NCBI GenBank assembly: GCA_930367205.1 | Contig: CAKNEZ010000013.1 | Span: 310,001-374,000, forward strand | Origin: Acanthosoma haemorrhoidale | Lineage: Eukaryota; Arthropoda; Insecta; Hemiptera; Acanthosomatidae | Length of the DNA: 64,000 bases | Reading direction: 5' to 3' | Part shown: piece by piece, positions 11,019 to 24,536 of the stretch | Layout: each line of letters begins with the position of its first letter | How positions within the stretch are numbered: the stretch's first letter is position 1 | Position numbers and translations under genes: made by a program | The notes under the pieces: generated by a model | Seen by the model: only the letters and a program-made list of their open reading frames with translations | The model's database searches: none | What the model was told of the DNA's origin: nothing

Positions 11019-11943
11019 TCAGTGCCCGCCGGCCCCCGGAGGGCCACCCCGAGGCGGACGCCGGGAGACAGCGCCAAACCCAGGCCTCCCCATCACAGAG
11101 GGCCGAGACCCAGCGCGCCCCCCAGCCCCCGCCACGGGGCCATCCCCCGCAGCCGCCATAGTCATCGCCTTGGGGTCATCCTTAGGAGTTGGCAAAGTCG
11201 TCGTAGCGATCCCCTTCGACTCCACCGCCTCAGGATCGCTCCTTGCCTCCTCCACCTTATCAGCCGGCTTCCTCTCCTGTACTACTTTCGGCGGCTTCTT
11301 CTTATCCAATACCCTGAGAGCGACCTTAGTGAACCCATAGTTCAGCTTAAGCTTCCGCTTCTCAAGGTATTCCATGCTAGTCTCTGGGGCAGACAGGATC
11401 GCAAAGAAGCCATGCTTCTCCACCTTGGTGCCCAGGAGTCTCCATAATCTAATATCAGGTACCCTAGAGTTTTGGGTCCTGATCCTCTTCATGAAATGTT
11501 CTTCCAGAGGCATTTCTCCTGTAATGAAGGTTCCTACCTTCACGGTTTTATGAAGCTCCTCCACCTTTCCTACACGGAGCTCCAGATCCCCACTGATGTT
11601 AAAATTGGGTACTATAATCGACAACCAGTCCTTGGTCTCCTGGTTGTCGCAGATTATGACACAGGCTCCCACATGTGGGTAAATTCCACTGAATTCAGCC
11701 TGTGTCCCTTTCTCTTCTTCCAGCTGATCGACAAATTTCATCAGCTGGCCCTTCATTTCCTCGCAGTTCTCCTTCGTCAGCTGAGTGGACGGATATCCAC
11801 TAGGGATAATCGCCACCCTGCTTCCTCCGGCAGCAATCGCGTAGGATGCAATACTAGCATCCCCACCCCTATGCCTCTTTGCCGTAGGCGCAGAGGCACC
11901 GGGTGAGGACCTAATCCTTTTCTCTGGAGCGCACCCAGACCCT
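11019..11943 (-). pseudogene. Retrotransposon ORF1, C-terminal part (5'-truncated)
   Basis: Corresponds to about the last 307 residues of copy B ORF1. The frame is open from the truncation point to the TGA stop. It holds the central region beginning YPSTQLTKENCEEMKG, which resembles the DUF4780-type domain of insect retroelement ORF1 proteins (from memory). A Gly/Pro/Arg-rich tail follows. The natural start and N-terminus are missing because of the 5' truncation. Confidence 0.85.
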
Positions 11944-13996
11944 ACATCTTACTACACAATATATTATCGAGTATAAATAGTTTAAACGCACCGAAAACAT
12001 TTCCCTACCCGTATTAGTGCATATATCTCTGCATCCCTCTCGATCCCACAGGTTAGCTAGCGATCACACAGGTGGCGCTAGTGTAGCTTCCTTCCCGGTA
12101 TCCACCCTTCAACTTCAACCAATCTCCCGAGCTATTATTAGTAAACGCTCCAAAACGTATTATTTATTATATTTTTGAGATTTCCCTCATCTTATTTGCT
12201 ACTATTTATAATGACAATATTTTATAAGATTTTTTATTTTTGGAGTTACACATAAAAAAAATATTGGGTATATATGTTATCTTTTAGGAATCCACCGAGA
12301 TCCGTTCATTAAATTATTTTTAATATTACTTTGCCGCCGAATTAAATAGTGACTCTTGCTGTAACTTTATTTATGAATCATTATTCCTAATCCAACCATG
12401 ATCTCGAATGATAGTATCAATCGAGTGACTCCCGCAATAATATTTTGGTGCCTGTTTATCCTTAGCTCACAGATAAAACCTCCTCCTGTAGTAAGCCGTA
12501 AAAATTTACTGATCCCGACCTCACTAATCCGGAACTAGTGATCCTTTCACTTTCAGTCGTTATCCCCACTATTATTTTTTTTCATCTCAACAATTTTAAT
12601 TCTGTCTGTTCCCTGGAGTAGTGTCTTTTACATGGACAACCCCAGTTGTGATTAGCTAATTAAAAAATAGCTTTCTCTATTTTGTCTTTGAAATACATAT
12701 ATAAAACTGGGCTCACCTTATCATTATTTTACTTAATTTCTTTTCTTTTAAATGAAATCATTTTGCTCATCGCTGATATTGAAAATAGTATTCGTCGGAG
12801 ATTTGATGATATGTCGGGCCGGCTCGGCTATCCCTCGGACTGGGCTCCACCTTTAGAGGACGTCGTGAGGAGCGATATAGTCTCTAGATACCCTTAAAAA
12901 TTATTTTAATATCCAGAACATACATCGTTTGTGGTATCCTTTAATATGAAAAATGGTTATCATAGTAACCCGACGCTGCCAAATCCAACTATTATATGAT
13001 ATATACACTGTATGTACTATTTCTAATTGAATAATACGGAGCCCGTATTTACGAGGAAAGCAATTTTGAATTTTGAATTATAGTGTGCCGTCTGCCTCTT
13101 GAAAATCATAGTTTGATTTATTCCTAATGATTTAGACACCCGAAGAGAGTGCTATGGGATGATAAACATTTATCTTAAATATCCTCCTGTAATAAATACC
13201 CAACGGCTAATAGTTTTCGGATTTCTTTAGGCCTTCGTTCGGCCTATCCGAGGAACGGAGGTGCGTCCGATTAACACTTGCTCGTGCACTCATTAGATGG
13301 GCGGGAGACGTTAGGCGGACCGGTCCCATCTTGCCCGGGGGAGAGCCGGCTGCAGGCGAATATCAACCCATGCCGATGCTCTGTCCGATGTTATATCTAT
13401 CTATACGATACGGGGTGAGCCCCCCTTCCAGTTTTTATATATGTAGTCTCTTCTAGACATGATTATCCAAATATTTAATTAAAGTAGAGCCCGGATAAAA
13501 ACTAAACTATCCGATTTTGAATTTTCCTCATTGTACTATAAACATTGATCAATCAATCAATCAATTTTCACGGAAACGTTGGGCTAGGTATGACGACGCA
13601 TTATTGAGATGATGAGATACAATGATCATCTCATTGTGGAGGATTTTCTCTGCCTCGGAGAGGGGGGAAAAAAAAAAAAATTATGAATCTCATCATCAAT
13701 GTGAGTCAGTTAGTTTATCAGGTAGGGAGGGAGTAGTGTCGAGTAGTAGTAAGTAGGTAGAGAGAGAGAGAGGTAAGACGACGACGACGGGACGGAGTCT
13801 GAAGCTGTTGCTGTACTTTTTATTAGACAGGCAGTGGTGATGATTGATTATCTGTCTGTATGTCAACAAACCAGGTGTGTGAAAAGCTTGCACTAAGTAC
13901 AACAAACAGCGGGAAGCGGAAGTCCGGAAGGAGGCCCTACAGGTAGGTCTCCCCTGTACACCTTCCCTTATATTGAATCATGTGGTGAAATTATAA

Positions 13997-14158
13997 CGGG
14001 AAAGCGCGAACGCAGTCCCGACTACCAAAAATTACGCGCCCGAGATACCCGCATTTGGGGTATTCGCAGGGGTCAGCTCAACCGAAGTGCAATGGAAAAG
14101 CCTCACCCTGGGGAAACCGCCTTGTTGATCACGGTAGGCCCCCATGCCAGGTAAGTAT
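13997..14158 (-). ncRNA. U1: U1 spliceosomal snRNA, copy 5 (variant pair)
   Basis: Complete 162-nt U1 with two substitutions shared only with copy 6: GGCATGGGGG instead of GGCGTGGGGG near the base of stem I, and GGTTTCCCC instead of GGTTCCCCC in its 3' strand. The second turns a G-C pair into a G-U pair, so the stem can still form. A 33-bp tandem duplication lies just upstream. The 5' end and Sm site are intact. Confidence 0.96.
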
Positions 14159-14213
14159 GCTATAATTTGGGAAAATCCGATAGTTGTCAAGTCAAACCTA
14201 ACTTCACTTGCGA

Positions 14214-14279
14214 GATTGAACTGGATTCGGAGAAGACGAATGGCCGGATTGAACTGGATTCGGAGAAGACGAATGGCCG
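14214..14279. repeat. 33-bp tandem duplication upstream of U1 copy 5
   Basis: Two perfect direct copies, 14214-14246 and 14247-14279, each starting GATTGAACTGG and ending ATGGCCG. Other units have one copy. The duplication begins at about -56 relative to the U1 start, at the outer edge of the PSEA-like element. It pushes more distal sequence out by 33 bp. Confidence 0.95.
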
Positions 14280-16377
14280 TCTAGCGAACCACCAGATGAT
14301 GTAATACAGAAAAAAATGTTTCGTTTATCTTACTACACAATATATTATCGAGTATAAATAGTTTAAACGCACCGAAAACATTTCCCTACCCGTATTAGTG
14401 CATATATCTCTGCATCCCTCTCGATCCCACAGGTTAGCTAGCGATCACACAGGTGGCGCTAGTGTAGCTTCCTTCCCGGTATCTACCCTTCAACTTCAAC
14501 CAATCTCCCGAGCTATTATTAGTAAACGCTCCAAAACGTATTATTTATTATATTTTTGAGATTTCCCTCATCTTATTTGCTACTATTTATAATGACAATA
14601 TTTTATAAGATTTTTTATTTTTGGAGTTACACATAAAAAAAATATTGGGTATATATGTTATCTTTTAGGAATCCACCGAGATCCGTTCATTAAATTATTT
14701 TTAATATTACTTTGCCGCCGAATTAAATAGTGACTCTTGCTGTAACTTTATTTATGAATCATTATTCCTAATCCAACCATGATCTCGAATGATAGTATCA
14801 ATCGAGTGACTCCCGCAATAATATTTTGGTGCCTGTTTATCCTTAGCTCACAGATAAAACCTCCTCCTGTAGTAAGCCGTAAAAATTTACTGATCCCGAC
14901 CTCACTAATCCGGAACTAGTGATCCTTTCACTTTTAGTCGTTATCCCCACTATTATTTTTTTTCATCTCAACAATTTTAATTCTGTCTGTTCCCTGGAGT
15001 AGTGTCTTTTACATGGACAACCCCAGTTGTGATTAGCTAATTAAAAAATAGCTTTCTCTATTTTGTCTTTGAAATACATATATAAAACTGGGCTCACCTT
15101 ATCATTATTTTACTTAATTTCTTTTCTTTTAAATGAAATCATTTTGCTCATCGCTGATATTGAAAATAGTATTCGTCGGAGATTTGATGATATGTCGGGC
15201 CGGCTCGGCTATCCCTCGGACTGGGCTCCACCTTTAGAGGACGTCGTGAGGAGCGATATAGTCTCTAGATACCCTTAAAAATTATTTTAATATCCAGAAC
15301 ATACATCGTTTGTGGTATCCTTTAATATGAAAAATGGTTATCATAGTAACCCGACGCTGCCAAATCCAACTATTATATGATATATACACTGTATGTACTA
15401 TTTCTAATTGAATAATACGGAGCCCGTATTTACGAGGAAAGCAATTTTGAATTTTGAATTATAGTGTGCCGTCTGCCTCTTGAAAATCATAGTTTGATTT
15501 ATTCCTAATGATTTAGACACCCGAAGAGAGTGCTATGGGATGATAAACATTTATCTTAAATATCCTCCTGTAATAAATACCCAACGGCTAATAGTTTTCG
15601 GATTTCTTTAGGCCTTCGTTCGGCCTATCCGAGGAACGGAGGTGCGTCCGATTAACACTTGCTCGTGCACTCATTAGATGGGCGGGAGACGTTAGGCGGA
15701 CCGGTCCCATCTTGCCCGGGGGAGAGCCGGCTGCAGGCGAATATCAACCCATGCCGATGCTCTGTCCGATGTTATATCTATCTATACGATACGGGGTGAG
15801 CCCCCCTTCCAGTTTTTATATATGTAGTCTCTTCTAGACATGATTATCCAAATATTTAATTAAAGTAGAGCCCGGATAAAAACTAAACTATCCGATTTTG
15901 AATTTTCCTCATTGTACTATAAACATTGATCAATCAATCAATCAATTTTCACGGAAACGTTGGGCTAGGTATGACGACGCATTATTGAGATGATGAGATA
16001 CAATGATCATCTCATTGTGGAGGATTTTCTCTGCCTCGGAGAGGGGGGAAAAAAAAAAAAATTATGAATCTCATCATCAATGTGAGTCAGTTAGTTTATC
16101 AGGTAGGGAGGGAGTAGTGTCGAGTAGTAGTAAGTAGGTAGAGAGAGAGAGAGGTAAGACGACGACGACGGGACGGAGTCTGAAGCTGTTGCTGTACTTT
16201 TTATTAGACAGGCAGTGGTGATGATTGATTATCTGTCTGTATGTCAACAAACCAGGTGTGTGAAAAGCTTGCACTAAGTACAACAAACAGCGGGAAGCGG
16301 AAGTCCGGAAGGAGGCCCTACAGGTAGGTCTCCCCTGTACACCTTCCCTTATATTGAATCATGTGGTGAAATTATAA

Positions 16378-16539
16378 CGGGAAAGCGCGAACGCAGTCCC
16401 GACTACCAAAAATTACGCGCCCGAGATACCCGCATTTGGGGTATTCGCAGGGGTCAGCTCAACCGAAGTGCAATGGAAAAGCCTCACCCTGGGGAAACCG
16501 CCTTGTTGATCACGGTAGGCCCCCATGCCAGGTAAGTAT
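16378..16539 (-). ncRNA. U1: U1 spliceosomal snRNA, copy 6 (variant pair)
   Basis: Complete U1 identical to copy 5 at both variant positions and likewise followed upstream by the 33-bp duplication. Copies 5 and 6 therefore come from one recent duplication of a whole unit. Confidence 0.96.
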
Positions 16540-16594
16540 GCTATAATTTGGGAAAATCCGATAGTTGTCAAGTCAAACCTAACTTCACTTGCGA

Positions 16595-16660
16595 GATTGA
16601 ACTGGATTCGGAGAAGACGAATGGCCGGATTGAACTGGATTCGGAGAAGACGAATGGCCG
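16595..16660. repeat. 33-bp tandem duplication upstream of U1 copy 6
   Basis: Same duplication as at 14214, one unit (2381 bp) further on. It accounts for the extra length of these two units. Confidence 0.95.
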
Positions 16661-18758
16661 TCTAGCGAACCACCAGATGATGTAATACAGAAAAAAATGT
16701 TTCGTTTATCTTACTACACAATATATTATCGAGTATAAATAGTTTAAACGCACCGAAAACATTTCCCTACCCGTATTAGTGCATATATCTCTGCATCCCT
16801 CTCGATCCCACAGGTTAGCTAGCGATCACACAGGTGGCGCTAGTGTAGCTTCCTTCCCGGTATCTACCCTTCAACTTCAACCAATCTCCCGAGCTATTAT
16901 TAGTAAACGCTCCAAAACGTATTATTTATTATATTTTTGAGATTTCCCTCATCTTATTTGCTACTATTTATAATGACAATATTTTATAAGATTTTTTATT
17001 TTTGGAGTTACACATAAAAAAAATATTGGGTATATATGTTATCTTTTAGGAATCCACCGAGATCCGTTCATTAAATTATTTTTAATATTACTTTGCCGCC
17101 GAATTAAATAGTGACTCTTGCTGTAACTTTATTTATGAATCATTATTCCTAATCCAACCATGATCTCGAATGATAGTATCAATCGAGTGACTCCCGCAAT
17201 AATATTTTGGTGCCTGTTTATCCTTAGCTCACAGATAAAACCTCCTCCTGTAGTAAGCCGTAAAAATTTACTGATCCCGACCTCACTAATCCGGAACTAG
17301 TGATCCTTTCACTTTTAGTCGTTATCCCCACTATTATTTTTTTTCATCTCAACAATTTTAATTCTGTCTGTTCCCTGGAGTAGTGTCTTTTACATGGACA
17401 ACCCCAGTTGTGATTAGCTAATTAAAAAATAGCTTTCTCTATTTTGTCTTTGAAATACATATATAAAACTGGGCTCACCTTATCATTATTTTACTTAATT
17501 TCTTTTCTTTTAAATGAAATCATTTTGCTCATCGCTGATATTGAAAATAGTATTCGTCGGAGATTTGATGATATGTCGGGCCGGCTCGGCTATCCCTCGG
17601 ACTGGGCTCCACCTTTAGAGGACGTCGTGAGGAGCGATATAGTCTCTAGATACCCTTAAAAATTATTTTAATATCCAGAACATACATCGTTTGTGGTATC
17701 CTTTAATATGAAAAATGGTTATCATAGTAACCCGACGCTGCCAAATCCAACTATTATATGATATATACACTGTATGTACTATTTCTAATTGAATAATACG
17801 GAGCCCGTATTTACGAGGAAAGCAATTTTGAATTTTGAATTATAGTGTGCCGTCTGCCTCTTGAAAATCATAGTTTGATTTATTCCTAATGATTTAGACA
17901 CCCGAAGAGAGTGCTATGGGATGATAAACATTTATCTTAAATATCCTCCTGTAATAAATACCCAACGGCTAATAGTTTTCGGATTTCTTTAGGCCTTCGT
18001 TCGGCCTATCCGAGGAACGGAGGTGCGTCCGATTAACACTTGCTCGTGCACTCATTAGATGGGCGGGAGACGTTAGGCGGACCGGTCCCATCTTGCCCGG
18101 GGGAGAGCCGGCTGCAGGCGAATATCAACCCATGCCGATGCTCTGTCCGATGTTATATCTATCTATACGATACGGGGTGAGCCCCCCTTCCAGTTTTTAT
18201 ATATGTAGTCTCTTCTAGACATGATTATCCAAATATTTAATTAAAGTAGAGCCCGGATAAAAACTAAACTATCCGATTTTGAATTTTCCTCATTGTACTA
18301 TAAACATTGATCAATCAATCAATCAATTTTCACGGAAACGTTGGGCTAGGTATGACGACGCATTATTGAGATGATGAGATACAATGATCATCTCATTGTG
18401 GAGGATTTTCTCTGCCTCGGAGAGGGGGGAAAAAAAAAAAAATTATGAATCTCATCATCAATGTGAGTCAGTTAGTTTATCAGGTAGGGAGGGAGTAGTG
18501 TCGAGTAGTAGTAAGTAGGTAGAGAGAGAGAGAGGTAAGACGACGACGACGGGACGGAGTCTGAAGCTGTTGCTGTACTTTTTATTAGACAGGCAGTGGT
18601 GATGATTGATTATCTGTCTGTATGTCAACAAACCAGGTGTGTGAAAAGCTTGCACTAAGTACAACAAACAGCGGGAAGCGGAAGTCCGGAAGGAGGCCCT
18701 ACAGGTAGGTCTCCCCTGTACACCTTCCCTTATATTGAATGATGTGGTGAAATTATAA

Positions 18759-18920
18759 CGGGAAAGCGCGAACGCAGTCCCGACTACCAAAAATTACGCG
18801 CCCGAGATACCCGCATTTGGGGTATTCGCAGGGGTCAGCTCAACCGAAGTGCAATGGAAAAGCCTCACCCTGGGGGAACCGCCTTGTTGATCACGGTAGG
18901 CCCCCACGCCAGGTAAGTAT
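18759..18920 (-). ncRNA. U1: U1 spliceosomal snRNA, copy 7
   Basis: Complete standard U1, matching copy 2. The upstream flank has one private change (TTCGAAGAAG rather than TTCGGAGAAG) and lacks the 33-bp duplication of its two left neighbours. Confidence 0.96.
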
Positions 18921-20934
18921 GCTATAATTTGGGAAAATCCGATAGTTGTCAAGTCAAACCTAACTTCACTTGCGAGATTGAACTGGATTCGAAGAAGACG
19001 AATGGCCGTCTAGCGAACCACCAGATGATGTAATACAGAAAAAAATGTTTCGTTTATCTTACTACACAATATATTATCGAGTATAAATAGTTTAAACGCA
19101 CCGAAAACATTTCCCTACCCGTATTAGTGCATATATCTCTGCATCCCTCTCGATCCCACAGGTTAGCTAGCGATCACACAGGTGGCGCTAGTGTAGCTTC
19201 CTTCCCGGTATCCACCCTTCAACTTCAACCAATCTCCCGAGCTATTATTAGTAAACGCTCCAAAACGTATTATTTATTATATTTTTGAGATTTCCCTCAT
19301 CTTATTTGCTACTATTTATAATGACAATATTTTATAAGATTTTTTATTTTTGGAGTTACACATAAAAAAAATATTGGGTATATATGTTATCTTTTAGGAA
19401 TCCACCGAGATCCGTTCATTAAATTATTTTTAATATTACTTTGCCGCCGAATTAAATAGTGACTCTTGCTGTAACTTTATTTATGAATCATTATTCCTAA
19501 TCCAACCATGATCTCGAATGATAGTATCAATCGAGTGACTCCCGCAATAATATTTTGGTGCCTGTTTATCCTTAGCTCACAGATAAAACCTCCTCCTGTA
19601 GTAAGCCGTAAAAATTTACTGATCCCGACCTCACTAATCCGGAACTAGTGATCCTTTCACTTTCAGTCGTTATCCCCACTATTATTTTTTTTCATCTCAA
19701 CAATTTTAATTCTGTCTGTTCCCTGGAGTAGTGTCTTTTACATGGACAACCCCAGTTGTGATTAGCTAATTAAAAAATAGCTTTCTCTATTTTGGCTTTG
19801 AAATACATATATAAAATTGGGCTCACCTTATCATTATTTTACTTAATTTCTTTTCTTTTAAATGAAATCATTTTGCTCATCGCTGATATTGAAAATAGTA
19901 TTCGTCGGAGATTTGATGATATGTCGGGCCGGCTCGGCTATCCCTCGGACTGGGCTCCACCTTTAGAGGACGTCGTGAGGAGCGATATAGTCTCTAGATA
20001 CCCTTAAAAATTATTTTAATATCCAGAACATACATCGTTTGTGGTATCCTTTAATATGAAAAATGGTTATCATAGTAACCCGACGCTGCCAAATCCAACT
20101 ATTATATGATATATACACTGTATGTACTATTTCTAATTGAATAATACGGAGCCCGTATTTACGAGGAAAGCAATTTTGAATTTTGAATTATAGTGTGCCG
20201 TCTGCCTCTTGAAAATCATAGTTTGATTTATTCCTAATGATTTAGACACCCGAAGAGAGTGCTATGGGATGATAAACATTTATCTTAAATATCCTCCTGT
20301 AATAAATACCCAACGGCTAATAGTTTTCGGATTTCTTTAGGCCTTCGTTCGGCCTATCCGAGGAACGGAGGTGCGTCCGATTAACACTTGCTCGTGCACT
20401 CATTAGATGGGCGGGAGACGTTAGGCGGACCGGTCCCATCTTGCCCGGGGGAGAGCCGGCTGCAGGCGAATATCAACCCATGCCGATGCTCTGTCCGATG
20501 TTATATCTATCTATACGATACGGGGTGAGCCCCCCTTCCAGTTTTTATATATGTAGTCTCTTCTAGACATGATTATCCAAATATTTAATTAAAGTAGAGC
20601 CCGGATAAAAACTAAACTATCCGATTTTGAATTTTCCTCATTGTACTATAAACATTGATCAATCAATCAATCAATTTTCACGGAAACGTTGGGCTAGGTA
20701 TGACGACGCATTATTGAGATGATGAGATACAATGATCATCTCATTGTGGAGGATTTTCTCTGCCTCGGAGAGGGGGGAAAAAAAAAAAAATTATGAATCT
20801 CATCATCAATGTGAGTCAGTTAGTTTATCAGGTAGGGAGGGAGTAGTGTCGAGTAGTAGTATTATTATTTTTGTTCCGGCATTTGTGCACCGCGGCCTCA
20901 GTGAGACCTATTGTGCGCCGTCCATGTCCCTGTC

Positions 20935-23900
20935 CTATATATGTGACAGGCCCACGGCCCTTGCAAATCTGAGGATACCGAATGGATCGATCAGTTCACA
21001 TAGTTTGGGGTCTACAATGGGATCACTACCAAAGTGAAGGTATCGCCTTCTAGCTAGGTTATCACAGTCACATATTATATGACGTGCCGTTTCTCCCTCT
21101 TTCTTGCAGAATCTGCAGATTGGTGATCCAACTATCCCCAAATTAAAGAGGTGTTTATTTAACCGACAGTGACCTGTATAGAGTCCTGTCACACTTTTGA
21201 GTGTCCACCTGTCCATTGATAGAAGTGCTGAGCTTCTTCTCTTACAGGGTCCATCAAGAAACAGTTTCGAGTGTTCCTGTTTCTTAGTTTCTCTCCAAGA
21301 GAGTCTTGCCCTGTCCTCTAAAGCTAATTTTATACGCCTTTTAGCGTAGCTGAGGCTGATACCACATATGGGTTCAGGTGCAAGAGGTGTCTGTTCTGAG
21401 CCCACCCTTGCAAGGCCATCTGCCTTCTCATTGCCTGTGATGCCTGTGTGTCCTGGCACCCAGTCGATTCTAACCTTATTGGCTAGCGAGAGTGTGTTTA
21501 GGTTGTTTTTGCACTCCTCAACCAAATAAGATCTGGTCGTATAGCTTCTCAGGGCGCCAATTGCAGCCTGGCTATCCGTGAAAATTGTGATCAGTCTGTT
21601 TTTTACACCCTCCCCAATTAAGGTTTGGGTACAGACATTGATCGCCATCACTTCGGCCTGAAAGACCGAGGTGTGTCTACCTAAAGGAATAGAAATCCCA
21701 GATTCTGGTTTATCTTTCCTCCATATGCCGGCCCCTGATCCGTTTTCTGTTAGTGAGCCGTCTGTATAGCAATTAATCCCATTACACAGTTTATGTGGTT
21801 TGGTCTTTGTGTTTACCGCACAGTATAAGACATCTGTGTGTTTCTTAACTTGTAGGTCAGAGTGCATTGACAGCACCTCGTCCTCATCAATTCTTCTGAA
21901 CAAGTTCCCATGCCCCATGTGAGTCATGACTTTGGATCTTGTTCCTGATTTCGCAAGTCTGTAAGCCACGTTCAAGGCTTGCGCTTCTACTTCTATGTGC
22001 AGTGGATTCAAGTTCAATAAGACTTCCATTGCAGCAGTAGAAGTTGTACTCATGGCACCAGTAATCATGAGACATGAGAGCCTCTGTAATTTGCCAAGCA
22101 AAGTTTTATTTTTACTAATGCTACCTCTGTGCCACCACACCACAGAGGCATAGAGCACCATTGGTCTCACTGCTGCGGTATATAGCCAGAATAACATTCT
22201 GGGTTGTAGTCCCCAGGTCCTACCCACAGCCCTTTTACATGCATAGAGGCATCGAAGTGCCTTCATAGTAGTATTCCTGATGTGTTTGGACCAGTCCAAT
22301 TTACTATCCAGAGTAACCCCTAGATGCTTTACCTCACTACAAATGCTTACCTGTGTCCCCCCTATATAGGGTGGTCTAACTATAGCATTTCTTTTGTTAG
22401 TGAAGATACAGAGATTTATCTTCTGGGGATTGAACACTAAACCATTCTTTTCACACCAATCCCTCAAAAGATCCATCGATGCGGAAAGCAACTCAGAAAT
22501 GGTTTCTGAGAACTTGCCCCCTATGAGCACAGCAATGTCATCAGCATATCCCTGTGCGTAGAACCCTGCAGAGTTTAGGTTTGTTAACAATGAGTCAACG
22601 ACCAAACACCACAGTAATGGAGATAACACCCCTCCCTGTGGACATCCTCCTACTGGCTTCATCCACAGTTTGGTTTGTCCCAATTGTGATTGTAAAATCC
22701 TATTCTCTAGCATGGTGTTTATCCAGCTAGAGGCTAAGGAACTAATCCCCTTTCTTTCTAAGGCCGATGCCATAGTGTTATAGGGTGTGCGATCAAAGGC
22801 ACCTTCTATATCAACAAAGATGCCTACCATTATTTCTTTGTGAACTAGGGATCTCTCAATCCTGGAAACCAGGTGGTGGAGAGCAATTTCACATGATTTT
22901 CCTGCCTGGTAAGCGAATTGAGCGCTATGGAGCGGTCATTCTACCAGTATTCCATCCCTAATATGTCTGTCTATGACCTTTTCCAAGGTCTTCATCAAAA
23001 AAGAAGTCAGACATATTGGTCTGTAAGACTTGGGTTCGTCATAGGACTCTTTCCCAGGTTTTGGTATGTAACACACTTTTGCCATCCTCCAGCTTACTGG
23101 AATATAGCTCAGTGCCAAGCTTCCCTTTAACAAGGTAAGTATAAGGGGCCTAATTACTGGTAGGCCTTTTTGTAGCAAGGCTGGGAAAATCCCATCAGTA
23201 CCAGGTGATTTGAAGGGAGCAAAAGAATTGATTGCCCACTCCACTCTTGCAGAATTGACAATTTTATTTGCTTCTGCCCAGTTACCCTTGCAACCAGTGT
23301 GTTCACAGTTGGTAGGGTCATTATTAATCGTATCCATCAGTCCGCAGCCAGGAAAATGCGCGCGCGCCAGGGCACCGAGGGTTCCCTCCTCAGAATCCGT
23401 ATAGCCCCCTCCCACCCTGACGGAGCCCAATACTCCCCTGTCAGACCGCTTGGATAAGATCCTATTTACTCTAAACATGGAAGTTGTATCGTTTATTTCG
23501 CTACAAAATTTCTTCCACGCCCTTCTTTTAGCCTTTCTGACTTCTTTGTTATAATCAGTGAGTGCACGTTTATAAGTGTCCCATCTGCCTGATCTTTTGG
23601 CCGCGTTAAAGAGTTTACGTGTAAGAGCTCTTAACTTGCCAAGTTTATTGTTCCACCAGGGACAGTTCCTGTTGGATCTAACATTACATACAGTGTTATT
23701 ATCAGTGTATGACTTAATTATTGCCTCAGTCAATGTTGAGTTTAAATGTTCCAAATGCCAGTTGCTACTCACCACTCTAGGACAGCATTTGACCTCCTCC
23801 TCAAGCTGTGTATAGTAGGTTTCCCAGTTTGTAAGTTTGGGATTCCTATACACAGCTTCGGACGTGATGTTACCACTTAGATCAAATCTAATGTATCTAT

Positions 23901-24534
23901 GATCTGAGCATGACTCTTCTTCAGAGACGTGCCAGCCTTTAACCCTTAGGCTTATAGTGCGTGTGCTAAGGGTTATGTCAATGACCTCAGATCTGATTCT
24001 ATTGTTAAAAGTGGCAATATTGCCTCTGTTTAGAATGTCTAGGTCATTACTAGTTATGTACTCTACTAAACACTCACCTCTCTGGTTGTTGTTCTTGCTC
24101 CCCCAGAGCTGATGGTGAGCGTTCGCGTCAAGCGATGCTATAAGTTCGCCCCTTAGGCCAGTTCCTTCCGTTAGCTTACTAAGTGCCTCGGTCGGGACTT
24201 CTTCTTCATATGGGAGGTAGACAGATGCAATCGTCAACCTCCCAACTTGATTTCCCTCGTTAAGGGCCATTTGAGCTGCTGCTAAATCTCTAGAACAATA
24301 TTGCCATAGAGGCAGCATTTTAAGACTGCTCTTATGCAGGATACAGGCTCTGGCACGCGTGGGTACAGAAATAATCTCATACCCACGCATCGCCAGCCCC
24401 CCCATCCTGCCCTTATACAGGTAAGGTTCTTGTATTAGAATGATATCAATATCCTTACCTCTCACATACTGCTGCAGAACACCACATGCTGCAATACAGT
24501 GGTGCAGATTAATTTGCAGCAGCCTTACCACCAT
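20935..24534 (-). pseudogene. Retrotransposon ORF2 with one nonsense codon
   Basis: Same length and domain order as the intact ORF2 of copy A (endonuclease, RT with YADD at 22537-22548, RNase H, CCHC). A CGA-to-TGA change at 22936-22938 stops translation at residue 533, inside the RT fingers region, so the native product would be endonuclease plus part of RT. The downstream frame stays open to the natural stop at 20935. A C-to-T change at a CpG is the likely cause. Confidence 0.93.
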
Positions 24535-24536
24535 GA

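Larger units (their letters stand above)
7330..11945 (-). mobile_element. LOA/R1-group non-LTR retrotransposon, copy A (5'-truncated)
   Basis: Minus-strand element inserted in the U1 array. Its 3' tail is a (TAAA)n run at 7330-7351 rather than pure poly(A). The word ATCTT flanks both sides (7325-7329 and 11946-11950), consistent with a short target-site duplication. The 5' end stops inside ORF1, at the point matching 25456 of copy B, a typical reverse-transcription truncation. ORF2 is fully open. It matches copy B closely apart from scattered substitutions. RNase H after RT together with the 'QEPY' endonuclease motif favours the LOA clade, but the exact clade is inference. Confidence 0.93.
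11946..20861. repeat. U1 snRNA tandem array, middle block
   Basis: The array resumes exactly after LOA copy A, at the point in the unit where the left block stopped. It contains three U1 genes. The spacer open frame recurs at 12682, 15063, 17444 and 19792, giving spacings of 2381, 2381 and 2348 bp. The two long units carry a 33-bp duplication just upstream of U1. The block ends at the insertion of LOA copy B. The GATT-type run is shorter here, and the A-run longer, than in the left block. Confidence 0.95.

Noticed and set aside
11022..11447. Plus-strand frames across LOA ORF1 (also 24540-24965 and 25369-25881)
   Set aside because: Antisense shadows of the GC-rich ORF1; no motif and same boundaries as the element.
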